Shown here: piece after piece, positions 8,119-15,773 of the stretch | Numbering within the stretch: the stretch's first letter is position 1 | How the letters are laid out: every line of letters begins with the position of its first letter | From: AP-16 sp046727735 | GTDB lineage: Bacteria; Pseudomonadota; Alphaproteobacteria; Rhizobiales; Xanthobacteraceae | Assembly: GCA_046727735.1 (NCBI GenBank) | Contig: JBKPDF010000059.1 | Location: 1 to 64,000 of the forward strand | Direction: 5' to 3' | DNA: 64,000 nucleotides | Notes under the pieces: model-generated | The model's input: the letters and a program-made list of their open reading frames with translations, nothing else | The model's database searches: none | What the model was told of the DNA's origin: nothing | Program-made: the position numbers and the translations under genes

Positions 8119-8135
8119 TTTTTAACGATTCTAAC
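8119..8135 (-). promoter_or_regulatory. candidate Irr-binding ICE motif upstream of mbfA
   Basis: On the plus strand the sequence is TTTTTAA-CGA-TTCTAAC. Compared with the rhizobial iron control element TTTAGAA-N3-TTCTAAA, one half matches 6 of 7 and the other 5 of 7, with correct 3-bp spacing. It ends 10 bp upstream of the GTG start, consistent with repression by Irr as known for mbfA in Bradyrhizobium. Confidence 0.55.
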
Positions 8136-8273
8136 CAATGCTCTTATAGGGCGGCCCGGCCGAAAACGGAATGCGCGCGGCCGAAAAACCGGCGCTGCGC
8201 TATGGTGTCGGCGGCAGCCGGTCCGCGCGGGCCGCTGCGGCGGCCGGCGGGGAGGGGCTGGCCTGGAGGGAGG

Positions 8274-8756
8274 ATGCGCAGCACTTCGCTCAGCCGAGCT
8301 TTCTCGCCCGGACTGCGCCGCGCGCTGCATCTCTATTGGCGCTTTGCGCGCGGCCTCACGCTCGGGGTGCGTGCCGTCGTGCTCGACGGCAGCGGGCGGG
8401 TGTTTCTGGTCAAGCACTCCTATGTCGAGGGCTGGCATTTTCCCGGCGGCGGGGTCGAGCCAGGCGAGACGGTGCGCGACGCGCTCGAGCGCGAGCTGCT
8501 CGAGGAAGGCAATATCCGTCCCGTCGAGGCGCCGGCGCTGCACGGCGTCTTCTACAACCCGGCCGGCTCGCGGCGCGACCACATCGCGGTGTTCGTAGTG
8601 AAAAGCTTCCGCCAGGAAAGCCTGCCGCAGCCCGGCCGCGAGATCGTCGAGCACGGATTTTTCTCGCCCCGCGCGCTGCCCGAGGACACCACCCTCGGCA
8701 CGCGGCGGCGCCTCGCGGAGCTGATCGACGGGGTCGCGACCTCGGAGCGGTGGTGA
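8274..8756 (+). CDS. NUDIX hydrolase
   Basis: A 160-residue protein with a complete NUDIX box, from GGGVEPGE at residue 63 on to RELLEEGN. The REXXEE glutamates that hold Mg2+ are present. It hydrolyses nucleoside diphosphates linked to another moiety; the substrate is not predictable. The ATG at 8274 is preferred because a GGAGGGAGG ribosome-binding site immediately precedes it; an upstream in-frame ATG at 8202 has none. It stands alone, divergent from mbfA and followed by a VOC-family gene. Confidence 0.9.
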   Translation: MRSTSLSRAFSPGLRRALHLYWRFARGLTLGVRAVVLDGSGRVFLVKHSYVEGWHFPGGGVEPGETVRDALERELLEEGNIRPVEAPALHGVFYNPAGSRRDHIAVFVVKSFRQESLPQPGREIVEHGFFSPRALPEDTTLGTRRRLAELIDGVATSERW

Positions 8757-8803
8757 GGCGGGGCCTTCCACGGAAATGACGTTGCGCAGCAGGAGGTGTT
8801 CCG

Positions 8804-9169
8804 ATGATCGTGCTCAACCACACCATCGTTCCGGCACACGATAAGCAAGCGTCTGCCGCATCCTTCGCTCGACTCTTCGGCTTGAGCTTCCAGGGAGGAA
8901 ACGGTCACTTCGCGCCGGTACGCGTCAACGAGACGTTGACGCTGCTGTTCGACGATCGCGAATCATTCGAGAGCCACCATTATGCCTTTCATGTCGGTGA
9001 TGCCGAGTTCGACGCGATCCTGCAGCGGGTGCAGGGCGCAGGGCTCACGTTCGGCAGCGCGCCTTGGGCGCTCGACGATGCCAAGCTCAACGATTGGAAC
9101 GGGGGACGCGGCGTCTACTTCAAGGATCGCGACGGCCATGTCCTCGAGCTGATGACCGTGCCGCAATGA
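8804..9169 (+). CDS. VOC family (glyoxalase/bleomycin-resistance fold) protein
   Basis: A 121-residue single-domain vicinal-oxygen-chelate protein. It shows the two beta-alpha-beta-beta-beta modules; metal-ligand candidates are His6 in the first strand, the His in HHYAFHV, and the Glu of GHVLELMTV near the C-terminus. Members include glyoxalase I, dioxygenases and resistance proteins, so the reaction is open. An AGGAGG ribosome-binding site lies 6 bp before the ATG. It is followed on the same strand by an NTF2-like gene and a GST gene, a group of small detoxification-type enzymes. Confidence 0.85.
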   Translation: MIVLNHTIVPAHDKQASAASFARLFGLSFQGGNGHFAPVRVNETLTLLFDDRESFESHHYAFHVGDAEFDAILQRVQGAGLTFGSAPWALDDAKLNDWNGGRGVYFKDRDGHVLELMTVPQ

Positions 9170-9268
9170 ATCGGTGCGCGGCGCTCCGATGGAAACTGCG
9201 GCTTGCCCGGCGAGCCGCCGCGTGGGAAACCCGTCTGAGATCCGGCACTGACAATCCGGGAGCTATTG

Positions 9269-9640
9269 ATGCAGAATGCTCAGCCCAAATCCGACCTCGA
9301 TGTTTTGCTCGATCTCAATCGCGACTACATCCGGTCCGTGCAGACGTCCGATGTCCGCCGTTTCGAGGAAATCCTGGCCGACGATTTCGTTTGCTCGAAT
9401 CCGGACGGCTCGCTCGTCGATCGGCCAGGATTTCTGAAACAGACGGCGTTGCCGATCGCTATTTCCAATCTCCAGGCGCATGATGTGAAAGTGCGCCTCC
9501 TCGGAGACGTCGCGATCATCCATGCACGGACCGTCTACACGAAGCCCGACGGGAGTTCGGGATCGGGCCGATATACCGACGTGTGGGCGCGGCGGAACGG
9601 CAATTGGCTCGCGGTGTCCGCACATGTGACCCGTTGCTGA
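9269..9640 (+). CDS. NTF2-like (DUF4440/SnoaL-type) protein
   Basis: A 123-residue cone-shaped NTF2-like domain. Typical features are the opening helix LLDLNRDYIRSVQTSDVRRFEEILADDF, the DGSLVDRPGFL segment, the GDVAIIHARTVYT strand and the final GRYTDVWARRNGNWLAVSAHVT strands. Such proteins are small enzymes or ligand-binding domains with varied roles, and no function is assigned. The ATG at 9269 is preferred over a TTG one codon upstream. It lies between the VOC and GST genes on the same strand. Confidence 0.82.
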   Translation: MQNAQPKSDLDVLLDLNRDYIRSVQTSDVRRFEEILADDFVCSNPDGSLVDRPGFLKQTALPIAISNLQAHDVKVRLLGDVAIIHARTVYTKPDGSSGSGRYTDVWARRNGNWLAVSAHVTRC

Positions 9641-9710
9641 CGCGGTTCGTTGCATCCGACGCGACGGAATGCCGAGGTGCGCAGGCCAACCTGCCAGGCG
9701 GAAGGAAAAC

Positions 9711-10340
9711 ATGATCAAGCTCTATTACGCGCCGCATACGTGCTCGCTCGCCTCGCACGTCGCGCTCGAAGAAGCGGGGGCGGACTATTCGACCGTGCGC
9801 ATCGATTTCGCCAAGGAAGAGCAGCGCAGCCCGGATTACCTCGCGATCAATCCCAAGGGGCGGGTGCCCGCGATGGTGACCGACCGCGGCATCCTGACGG
9901 AGACGCCGGCCATGCTGGCCTTCATCGCGCAAAGCTTTCCGCAGGCGCGGCTTGCGCCCCTCGACAATGCGTTCGCGTTTGCGCAGGTGCAGGCGTTCAA
10001 TTCCTATCTGTGCTCGACCGTGCACGTGGCGCATGCGCACCGCATGCGTGGCCATCGCTGGGCCGACGATCCGGCGGCGATCGCCGAGATGAAGCGCAAG
10101 GTGCCGGAATCGGTCGCCGCGTGCTTCGAATTGATCGAGCGCGAAATGTTCGAAGGACCGTGGGTGATGGGCGCGCAGTACACGATCTGCGACCCGTATC
10201 TGTTCACGCTGGCGCAATGGATGGAGCGGGACGGGGTCGATCCCAAGCGATTCCCGAAGGTCGCCGATCACCGCCAGCGCATGTCGCAGCGGCCGGCGGT
10301 ACGCCGGGCGATCGAACAGGAACTCGGCCGTCCGCGCTAG
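9711..10340 (+). CDS. glutathione S-transferase (beta-class-like)
   Basis: A 209-residue two-domain GST. The thioredoxin-like N-terminal domain starts MIKLYYAPHTCSLASH, with Cys10 and Ser11 at the position of the beta-class catalytic cysteine. NPKGRVPAM holds the conserved cis-Pro, and ETPAMLAFI contacts glutathione. The all-helical C-terminal domain contains YTICDPYLFTLAQW. It conjugates or reduces electrophiles with glutathione in the cytoplasm. The start has a GGAAGGA ribosome-binding site. The substrate is unknown; it is the last gene of the plus-strand group that starts with the NUDIX gene. Confidence 0.9.
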   Translation: MIKLYYAPHTCSLASHVALEEAGADYSTVRIDFAKEEQRSPDYLAINPKGRVPAMVTDRGILTETPAMLAFIAQSFPQARLAPLDNAFAFAQVQAFNSYLCSTVHVAHAHRMRGHRWADDPAAIAEMKRKVPESVAACFELIEREMFEGPWVMGAQYTICDPYLFTLAQWMERDGVDPKRFPKVADHRQRMSQRPAVRRAIEQELGRPR

Positions 10341-10413
10341 GGGCAACGCGAAGCATGCCCAGCGTCGGGTGATCGGCAAACACAAATCACGCCGATATCA
10401 CTACTTGTTCACT

Positions 10414-10566
10414 CGTCATGCGCGGGCTTGACCCGCGCACCCATGCGGCTTCGGTTCCGGCAGCTGCATGGATTGCCGGGTCAGGGCCCGGCAATGACGA
10501 AGGAGAGGGCGTATCGGATCCAGGCTATCTAAAACGTGGATGGCCGGGACAAGCCCGGCCATGACG
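10414..10566. repeat. dispersed repeat with three CGTCATG...CATGACG units (family B, copy 2)
   Basis: Non-coding gap between convergent genes. It holds a direct sequence CGTCATGCGCGGGCTTGACC at 10414-10433, an inverted unit ending GGCCCGGCAATGACG at about 10486-10500, and a further palindromic unit (GGCCGGGACAAGCCCGGCC) at about 10542-10560 ending CATGACG. Each unit can fold into a hairpin. The same arrangement is seen at 54074-54159. Confidence 0.65.
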
Positions 10567-10595
10567 CAGCATTCTATTGTGTTTGGATGAGGCGC

Positions 10596-11015
10596 TCAGC
10601 CCTGCGGCTGCACTTCCGGCCCGGTCGGGCCCGTCGGCCCGCCGTTGCGCCGGCCGCGCTCGGCCATGAATTGATCGAACTCGGCCTTGTCCTTGGCGTG
10701 GCGCAGGCGCTCCAGAAATTCCTTGAACTCGCGCTGCTCCTGCTCGAGCCGGCGCAGCGTTTCGGCGCGGTATTCGTCGAACGCCCAATTCCCGCTCGAC
10801 CGGTACGGGCCGCCGGTCCAGCGGCGCGCGGCGCCCTCGGCCTCGTGCCACCACCGGCCGGGGCCGGCGCCGTGATGTCTGCATCCCATCCGTCCGCTCC
10901 ATAGCAAGAAGGCCAGCATCGCCAGGCCGAGCGGCCAGTAGACGATGAAGCTCAGCACCATCAAGCCGATCCAGGCCGGCTTGCCGATTTCGTCCATTTG
11001 CGCCGCGATATTCAT
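10596..11015 (-). CDS. DUF2852 small membrane protein
   Basis: A 139-residue protein with one or two hydrophobic helices at residues 15-40 (AWIGLMVLSFIVYWPLGLAMLAFLLWSGRM). A soluble tail follows with an EYRxETLRRLEQEQREFxxFLxRLRxAKDKxEFDxFM coiled-coil-like segment, typical of the alphaproteobacterial DUF2852 family. The function is unknown. The C-terminus is Gly/Pro-rich (PTGPTGPEVQPQG). A possible TetR operator with the same ATGT-N11-ACAT layout as one at the TetR start lies 21 bp upstream of its ATG, so it may be a target of the regulator at 11090-11755. Confidence 0.85.
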   Translation of the reverse strand: MNIAAQMDEIGKPAWIGLMVLSFIVYWPLGLAMLAFLLWSGRMGCRHHGAGPGRWWHEAEGAARRWTGGPYRSSGNWAFDEYRAETLRRLEQEQREFKEFLERLRHAKDKAEFDQFMAERGRRNGGPTGPTGPEVQPQG

Positions 11016-11035
11016 GGGAGCCTCGCGATGCCGAA

Positions 11036-11054
11036 ATGTTACAGGTTCTTACAT
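11036..11054. promoter_or_regulatory. candidate TetR operator upstream of the DUF2852 gene
   Basis: ATGTTACAGGTTCTTACAT, an imperfect palindrome of the form ATGT-N11-ACAT. A second site with the same spacing and the shared half CTTACAT lies at 11754-11772 over the start of the tetR gene. Confidence 0.45.
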
Positions 11055-11089
11055 ACGCCCGGCCCTCGCAGGTGTCAAGCCGGGGCCCT

Positions 11090-11755
11090 TCAGGACCAAG
11101 GGGAAGGCGGCGGCGGCTCCCCGCCCAGCCCGAGCCCGCCGAGGTAGATCAGGGTCGCGGCCTCCAGCAGTTCTTCGGGCGACATCGGCAGCCTGCGCCG
11201 GCCGGCGTCGCCGCGCCCGAACAGCGAGGCGATGCCGTGGGCGAGCGCCCACACATGCAGGCTCATCATCAGCGCCGGCGGCCGGCTCTTGAGCGGCAGC
11301 GTAGCGCACACCGCCTCGACGCCCGTGCGCAAAGCCGCGAAGGCGCGATCCGCCGCCTGCGCGAGCTCGGGGTCGGAATCGGGAGCAATGCCGGCCTCGA
11401 ACATCGCGGAAAAATACGCCGGCTCGTTGCGCGCGAAGGCAAGGTGCGCGCGGCCCATGTTTTCGAAGGCGGCGAGCGGGGTCGGGCGCCCGCCGTTCCA
11501 GGCACGCTCGAGCTCGGCGCCGAACAGGTCGAAGCCCTCGCGCGCGACGTCCGCGATCAAGGCCTGCCGGTCGCGGTAATGCCGATAGGGCGCGGCCGAG
11601 CTGACCCCGGCGGCGCGGGCGGCTTCCGCGAAGGTGAAGCCGGAGAGACCGCGCTCGGCAATGAGGTCGAGTGTCGCCCGGATCAGCGCCTCGCGCAGAT
11701 TGCCGTGATGATAACCGCGCCGGCCCGGCGGCGGCCCGTGTCTCGACCAGCTCAT
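11090..11755 (-). CDS. TetR/AcrR family transcriptional regulator
   Basis: A 221-residue regulator. The N-terminal helix-turn-helix runs from YHHGNLREALIRATLDLI through FTFAEAARAAGVSSAAPYRHYRDRQALIADV, which is a textbook TetR DNA-binding domain with the YHHGNLR opening of the WHG-type subgroup. The C-terminal helices form the ligand and dimer domain. The C-terminus is Pro-rich (GGEPPPPSPWS). It is transcribed toward the DUF2852 gene with a 74-bp gap. Matching candidate operators lie in both promoters, suggesting autorepression plus control of the DUF2852 gene. The inducer is unknown. Confidence 0.9.
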   Translation of the reverse strand: MSWSRHGPPPGRRGYHHGNLREALIRATLDLIAERGLSGFTFAEAARAAGVSSAAPYRHYRDRQALIADVAREGFDLFGAELERAWNGGRPTPLAAFENMGRAHLAFARNEPAYFSAMFEAGIAPDSDPELAQAADRAFAALRTGVEAVCATLPLKSRPPALMMSLHVWALAHGIASLFGRGDAGRRRLPMSPEELLEAATLIYLGGLGLGGEPPPPSPWS

Positions 11756-11772
11756 GTGAGGATATCTTACAT
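11754..11772. promoter_or_regulatory. candidate TetR autoregulatory operator
   Basis: ATGTGAGGATATCTTACAT, a partial palindrome centred on GATATC, with the outer arms ATGT and ACAT. It overlaps the tetR start codon, so either tetR translation starts further in or the message is leaderless with the operator over the promoter end. Confidence 0.45.
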
Positions 11773-11843
11773 GAATCGCGCGGCCGGTGGCAGTGCAAGC
11801 TCCGCCCCTGGCGGGCTGTGGGGCGGCATCTTATGGGTCCGCG

Positions 11844-12311
11844 ATGCGCAGCATCGGCGTGATTTCCGATACCCATGGATTGCTCCGCCCGCAGGCGCTC
11901 TCCGCGCTGCGCAGTTCGGAGCTGATCGTCCACGCGGGGGACGTCGGCGGTCCAGGCATCCTGGAGGCCCTTGCCGAAATTGCTTCCGTGCACGCGGTGC
12001 GGGGCAATGTCGACCTCGGAGCCTGGGCCCAGGACCTGCCCGCAAGGCAAATCGTGCAGTCCGGTCATCATCGGATTTACGTCCTGCACGATCTTGCCGA
12101 GCTGGAAGTGGACCCGCGCTCCGCCGGCTTCGATGCCGTGATCTACGGCCATTCGCATCGGCCGAGCGTCGAGACCAAACAGGACGTGCTCTATTTCAAT
12201 CCGGGCAGTGCCGGACCGCGCCGGTTCCGGTTGCCGGTCAGCGTGGGAAGACTCACGCTCTCCCGCGACACGCTGCAGGCCGAGATCGTCGATTTGAGCG
12301 AGGGCGCGTAG
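11844..12311 (+). CDS. MJ0936/YfcE-type metallophosphodiesterase
   Basis: A 155-residue compact phosphoesterase. Motifs in order are ISDTHG (residues 6-11), VHAGDVGG (29-36), VRGNVD, and YGHSHRP near residue 107, giving the two-metal active site. The ending FNPGSAGPRR is characteristic of the YfcE/MJ0936 family, which acts on phosphodiesters in vitro. The ATG at 11844 gives the usual N-terminus just before the first motif. The stop codon lies inside the left arm of an inverted repeat at 12308-12392. Confidence 0.9.
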   Translation: MRSIGVISDTHGLLRPQALSALRSSELIVHAGDVGGPGILEALAEIASVHAVRGNVDLGAWAQDLPARQIVQSGHHRIYVLHDLAELEVDPRSAGFDAVIYGHSHRPSVETKQDVLYFNPGSAGPRRFRLPVSVGRLTLSRDTLQAEIVDLSEGA

Positions 12312-12392
12312 GGTGGGCAAAGGCCCCGCCGATTCCGTTTGAAAGGACGTGGGCACGCTGCCCGCTTCGCCGGCGAGCTTTGCCCACGCTAC
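12308..12392. repeat. inverted repeat GTAGGGTGGGCAAAG / CTTTGCCCACGCTAC
   Basis: Fifteen-base arms at 12308-12322 and 12378-12392 match at 14 of 15 positions and enclose 55 bp. This sequence is a dispersed element type common in alphaproteobacteria. Here it lies between convergent genes and contains the stop codon of the upstream phosphodiesterase gene, so it may also end transcription. Confidence 0.6.
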
Positions 12393-12404
12393 ACGCTGCC
12401 GCTC

Positions 12405-13253
12405 TCAGCCCTTGACCGCGCCGGCCGTGAGTCCGCCCACCATGTAGCGCCGGAAGGCGTAATAGATCGCGGCAGGCGGCAGCGCATAGATCAGACCGGT
12501 AGCCATCAGCAGCTCCCAGGGCGAATCGTCGGCCGCCAAAAAATTGCCGAGCCCGACCGCGAGCGTCACCTGGGTGTCCTTGGAGAGCAGCAGGAAGGCA
12601 TAGAGATATTCGTTCCAGGCGAGCAGGATCGCATAGGTCCCGACCGCGACCAGGGAGGGCATGATCAGCGGCAGATAGACCAGCCGAAACAGCTGCAGCG
12701 GCGAGGCGCCGTCGATGACCGCGGCCTCGTCGAGCTCGTAGGGCAGCTTGTCGGAAGCCTGCTTGAGCACCCAGATCGCATAAGGCGCGGCGATCGTCAC
12801 CATCGCAAAGATGAGCGACCACTGGCTGTTGAGCAGCCCGTAGACCCCCATGGTGCGGTACATCGGAACGGCCAGGAACGCCGCCGGGATGAAATAGGTG
12901 AACAACGCGAGATTCATCACGGCGCGGCCGCCCTTGACCTTGAGCCGGCTGATGGCGAACGCGGCGCCGGCGGCGACCAGGAGCGTGAGCGCGCCGACCG
13001 CGAGCGCGATCAGCAGCGAATTGAGCAGCTGCCGCCAGAAATGGCTGAGATAATAATGCTGCTCCCCGAACACGACCGCGAAATTGTGCAGGGTCGGATG
13101 ATCGGGCCACAGATTGCCGGCGAAGGCGGAATCCTTCGGCGAGATCGCGAATAGGAACAGATGATAGATCGGCAGCATGGTCCACAGCAGCAGCGGAATG
13201 CCGATCAGCAACAGCTTGGCCTCGGTCGCAACGTTGCGCAGCGAGAGCTTCAT
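12405..13253 (-). CDS. carbohydrate ABC transporter permease, MalG type
   Basis: A 282-residue inner-membrane permease with six predicted helices. The EAA loop DEAAVIDGASPLQLFRLVYLPLIMP, which contacts the ATPase, is present. It is the second permease of a sugar importer. Its ATG overlaps the stop of the MalF-type gene by four bases (ATGA at 13250-13253), which indicates translational coupling. The importer takes up an unknown sugar or sugar derivative together with the products at 13250-14125 and 14329-15711. No ATPase gene is adjacent. Confidence 0.9.
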   Translation of the reverse strand: MKLSLRNVATEAKLLLIGIPLLLWTMLPIYHLFLFAISPKDSAFAGNLWPDHPTLHNFAVVFGEQHYYLSHFWRQLLNSLLIALAVGALTLLVAAGAAFAISRLKVKGGRAVMNLALFTYFIPAAFLAVPMYRTMGVYGLLNSQWSLIFAMVTIAAPYAIWVLKQASDKLPYELDEAAVIDGASPLQLFRLVYLPLIMPSLVAVGTYAILLAWNEYLYAFLLLSKDTQVTLAVGLGNFLAADDSPWELLMATGLIYALPPAAIYYAFRRYMVGGLTAGAVKG

Positions 13254-14125
13254 TTGGACAACCGCTTCATCATGAAGAACACCAGCGGCAGCACCAACGG
13301 CAGCGCGCAGACGATCGCCGCCATCGACAGATCCACCGCATCGAGTCGCAGATAGCGGATGCCGAGCGTCGCCAGCACGTGCGTGAGATCCGCCGGACCG
13401 CCGCCGGTGAGCAGATAGACGCTGTTGAAATCGCCGAGCGTCCAGATCATCGAGATGATCGTGCAGGTCAGATACAGCGTCTGCATCGACGGCCAGGTGA
13501 TGAATCGGAACGACTGCCATTTGGTCGCGCCGTCGACCGCCGCGGCTTCGTAGATGTCATGCGGGATCGCGAGCCGTCCGGCGATCAGGATCAGGGTCCA
13601 GAACGGCAGTGACTTCCAGATGTGGACCAGGATCGCGAGCGAGAGCGCCAGCGCCGGGTCATTGAGCCAATTGGGACCGTCCTCCCCGGTGAGGCGGAAG
13701 ATGATGCTGTTGATGATGCCCCATTCGGGATTGAGCATGAACCGGAACGACAGGATCGTGGGGATCGACGGCACCGCCCAGGGCAGGATGAACAAGAACG
13801 AGAGCCAGCGGATCCACGGCCGCGCCTGCACGAAGAACCCCGAGAGCGCCAACGCGACCGCCATCTTCAGGTTGATGCCGACGATCAGGAAGACGAGCGT
13901 GTTGACGACCGAGCGGGGAAAGATCGGGTCCTCGAACAGCCGCACATAGGTTTCGGGCTCGCGCGCGAGCCAGAAGCCGTAGACGACCGGATAGAGGACG
14001 AACACGCAGAACACGAGAAGATACGGAGCGATCAGCACGATGCCCCAGACCTGCCACGCAGACAGCGGAGCCGCCGGTCCGGCCGGCCGGGCGCCTCTGG
14101 TTTCGTCGAGCGCGAGCGTCGCCAT
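13250..14125 (-). CDS. carbohydrate ABC transporter permease, MalF type
   Basis: A 291-residue permease with six helices and the EAA loop IYEAAAVDGATKWQSFRFITWPSM. It forms a heterodimer with the MalG-type permease. The ATG at 14125 is selected because the longer frame (to 14242) is translated from repeat DNA. The N-terminal 20 residues are hydrophilic (ALDETRGARPAGPAAP). It lies between the solute-binding-protein gene, separated by a repeat-bearing 203-bp gap, and the coupled MalG-type gene. Confidence 0.9.
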   Translation of the reverse strand: MATLALDETRGARPAGPAAPLSAWQVWGIVLIAPYLLVFCVFVLYPVVYGFWLAREPETYVRLFEDPIFPRSVVNTLVFLIVGINLKMAVALALSGFFVQARPWIRWLSFLFILPWAVPSIPTILSFRFMLNPEWGIINSIIFRLTGEDGPNWLNDPALALSLAILVHIWKSLPFWTLILIAGRLAIPHDIYEAAAVDGATKWQSFRFITWPSMQTLYLTCTIISMIWTLGDFNSVYLLTGGGPADLTHVLATLGIRYLRLDAVDLSMAAIVCALPLVLPLVFFMMKRLSK

Positions 14126-14165
14126 CGTTATTGTGGCCTCTCCGTCGGCGTTGAACGAGCCGCAA

Positions 14166-14290
14166 CCGGCTCCCTCCCCCCTTGTGGGGGAGGGATGGGG
14201 AGGGGGGTATTTATTGGATCGGGCGGAACTTGTAGCCCCCACCCGACCGGCCTTCGGCCGATCGACCTCCTCCTCAAGGGGGGAGGTGAC
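14166..14290. repeat. dispersed CCCTCCCCC-type palindromic repeat (family A, copy 2)
   Basis: It includes a CTCCCCCCTTGTGGGGGAG hairpin near 14173-14191, a GACCGGCCTTCGGCCGATC-like hairpin near 14244-14264, and CCTCCTCAAGGGGGGAGG near 14269-14286. It lies inside the ABC operon between the binding-protein and MalF-type genes. A hairpin here could stabilise the binding-protein mRNA 3' end and lower permease expression, as extragenic palindromes do in other ABC operons. Confidence 0.65.
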
Positions 14291-14328
14291 CGGAGCGAGC
14301 GGGATTTCATGAGCGCAAGCTCACGGGC

Positions 14329-15711
14329 TCACTGCACCACCTGCCGGATGCGGGCGAGCATCTCGTCGACCGCGGTCTCGACCGGCACCTTCTCGTTCAC
14401 CACGCGGTTCATCGCCTTGGCCCAGACGTTTTCGTTGTTGAGGATGGTGAACTTGTAGTTCTTGGTGAACTCGAACGTCACCGTGCCGGCCTTGAACTGC
14501 TCGTACACCGCCTTGCGGTGCGGGTCTTCCTGCCAGAACGGGCGCTCCTGCGCGGCCTTGGTGACCGGGAACCAGCGGCCGAGCGCACCCTCGACATAGG
14601 GCGTCAGGTTCTCGTCCTGCAACAGGAAGCGCACGAATTCCTTGGCCCGTGCCTTGTTCCTGGAATCCGTGAAGATCGCCCCGGTCTTGACCGCGGCCCG
14701 GTAGACCATCGGCGAGCCGTCGGGTTTCTTCGGGAATCCTGCGGTACGAATCAGCTCGGAATAATTCTTCTTCGCCGTCGCGCGCTGCTCGGCCGAGAGC
14801 GATTCGTTGTTGGCGTCGTCGAGCCATTTCGCCGCGATCGAGATCGTGGCGTTGTGGGTCATCAGCGTGGTCTTGTTGTGGAACGCGACGTTGTTGTCGG
14901 GATCCTTCCAGCTGGTCGAGGAGGGCGGCGTGCACCCCTTGGTGTAGACGGCGGTGTAATCCCTCAGCGCCCCGACCAGCCCGGCCTTCACCTCCGGAGA
15001 ATCGAGCGTGAGCTTGCCCTGGTCGTCGACGAGCTTGACGTTGTAGGCATCCATGAAAGTCAGGAACGAATAGAACGAGTCGCTGGAATCGACCCCCATC
15101 GGCTGGCCGATGCCGAACGCCCGCGTGCCGGTCTTCTTGCGATAGGCGGGCTGCGCCGTGTCGCACCAGAACGCCCAGTACTCCTTCCAGGTCTGCGGGA
15201 TGTCGCTCTCCTTGAAGCCGGCGGTCGCCAGCATGTCGATCCAGTATTGGATGTGCATCGTCTGCTGCTTGAGCGGGAAGGCGTAATAGGCGCGCTTCTG
15301 GGCCTTGTTGTTGAGGAGGTAGGTGGTCTCGATCGTATTGGGCGCGAAGTTGGCCTTGATCGACTCCAGTACGTCGGAAATGTCCTCGAGCTTGCCGTCG
15401 AACGCCCATTTGCCGGTCACCTGGAAATCGTAGACGTCGGCGAAGCCGACGTCGGGCGGCGTGCCGGCGTCGAGCGCCGACACGGTTTTGGGAATCATGT
15501 CCTGCACCGGGTATTGGGAGAGATCGACGCTCACCCCGGTCTTCTGCTCGAATTTCTTCACCGCCTGAAGCAGCGCGTCGTCCTCGGATTTGTAGAATCC
15601 CTTGGCCCACCAGACCGTGAGCTTTTCCTGGGCGTACGCTGGAGCTGCGAGCGCGAGTACGGCCGCGACCGCGGCCGCCAAGCCGAGCGCGCTTCTTGGA
15701 AATCCCTGCAT
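14329..15711 (-). CDS. extracellular solute-binding protein of a sugar ABC transporter
   Basis: A 460-residue periplasmic binding protein of family 1. A signal peptide covers residues 1-27 (AAAVAAVLALAAPAYAQ, cleavage after AYA). The mature part begins EKLTVWWAKGFYKSEDD, the usual first strand. The start is supported by a GGGAGG ribosome-binding site 5 bp before the ATG. It should deliver ligand to the two permeases downstream. The neighbouring uronate dehydrogenase gene suggests an acidic sugar as ligand, by inference only. Confidence 0.9.
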   Translation of the reverse strand: MQGFPRSALGLAAAVAAVLALAAPAYAQEKLTVWWAKGFYKSEDDALLQAVKKFEQKTGVSVDLSQYPVQDMIPKTVSALDAGTPPDVGFADVYDFQVTGKWAFDGKLEDISDVLESIKANFAPNTIETTYLLNNKAQKRAYYAFPLKQQTMHIQYWIDMLATAGFKESDIPQTWKEYWAFWCDTAQPAYRKKTGTRAFGIGQPMGVDSSDSFYSFLTFMDAYNVKLVDDQGKLTLDSPEVKAGLVGALRDYTAVYTKGCTPPSSTSWKDPDNNVAFHNKTTLMTHNATISIAAKWLDDANNESLSAEQRATAKKNYSELIRTAGFPKKPDGSPMVYRAAVKTGAIFTDSRNKARAKEFVRFLLQDENLTPYVEGALGRWFPVTKAAQERPFWQEDPHRKAVYEQFKAGTVTFEFTKNYKFTILNNENVWAKAMNRVVNEKVPVETAVDEMLARIRQVVQ

Positions 15712-15773
15712 TGCAACCTCCCTGGTACTGTGTTTTTGCGCGTCAATGCTACATTCTGGGCGCCCGCGTCCCG

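Noticed and set aside
9266..9268. TTG start for the NTF2-like gene
   Set aside because: An ATG directly follows at 9269; the TTG offers no better ribosome-binding site.
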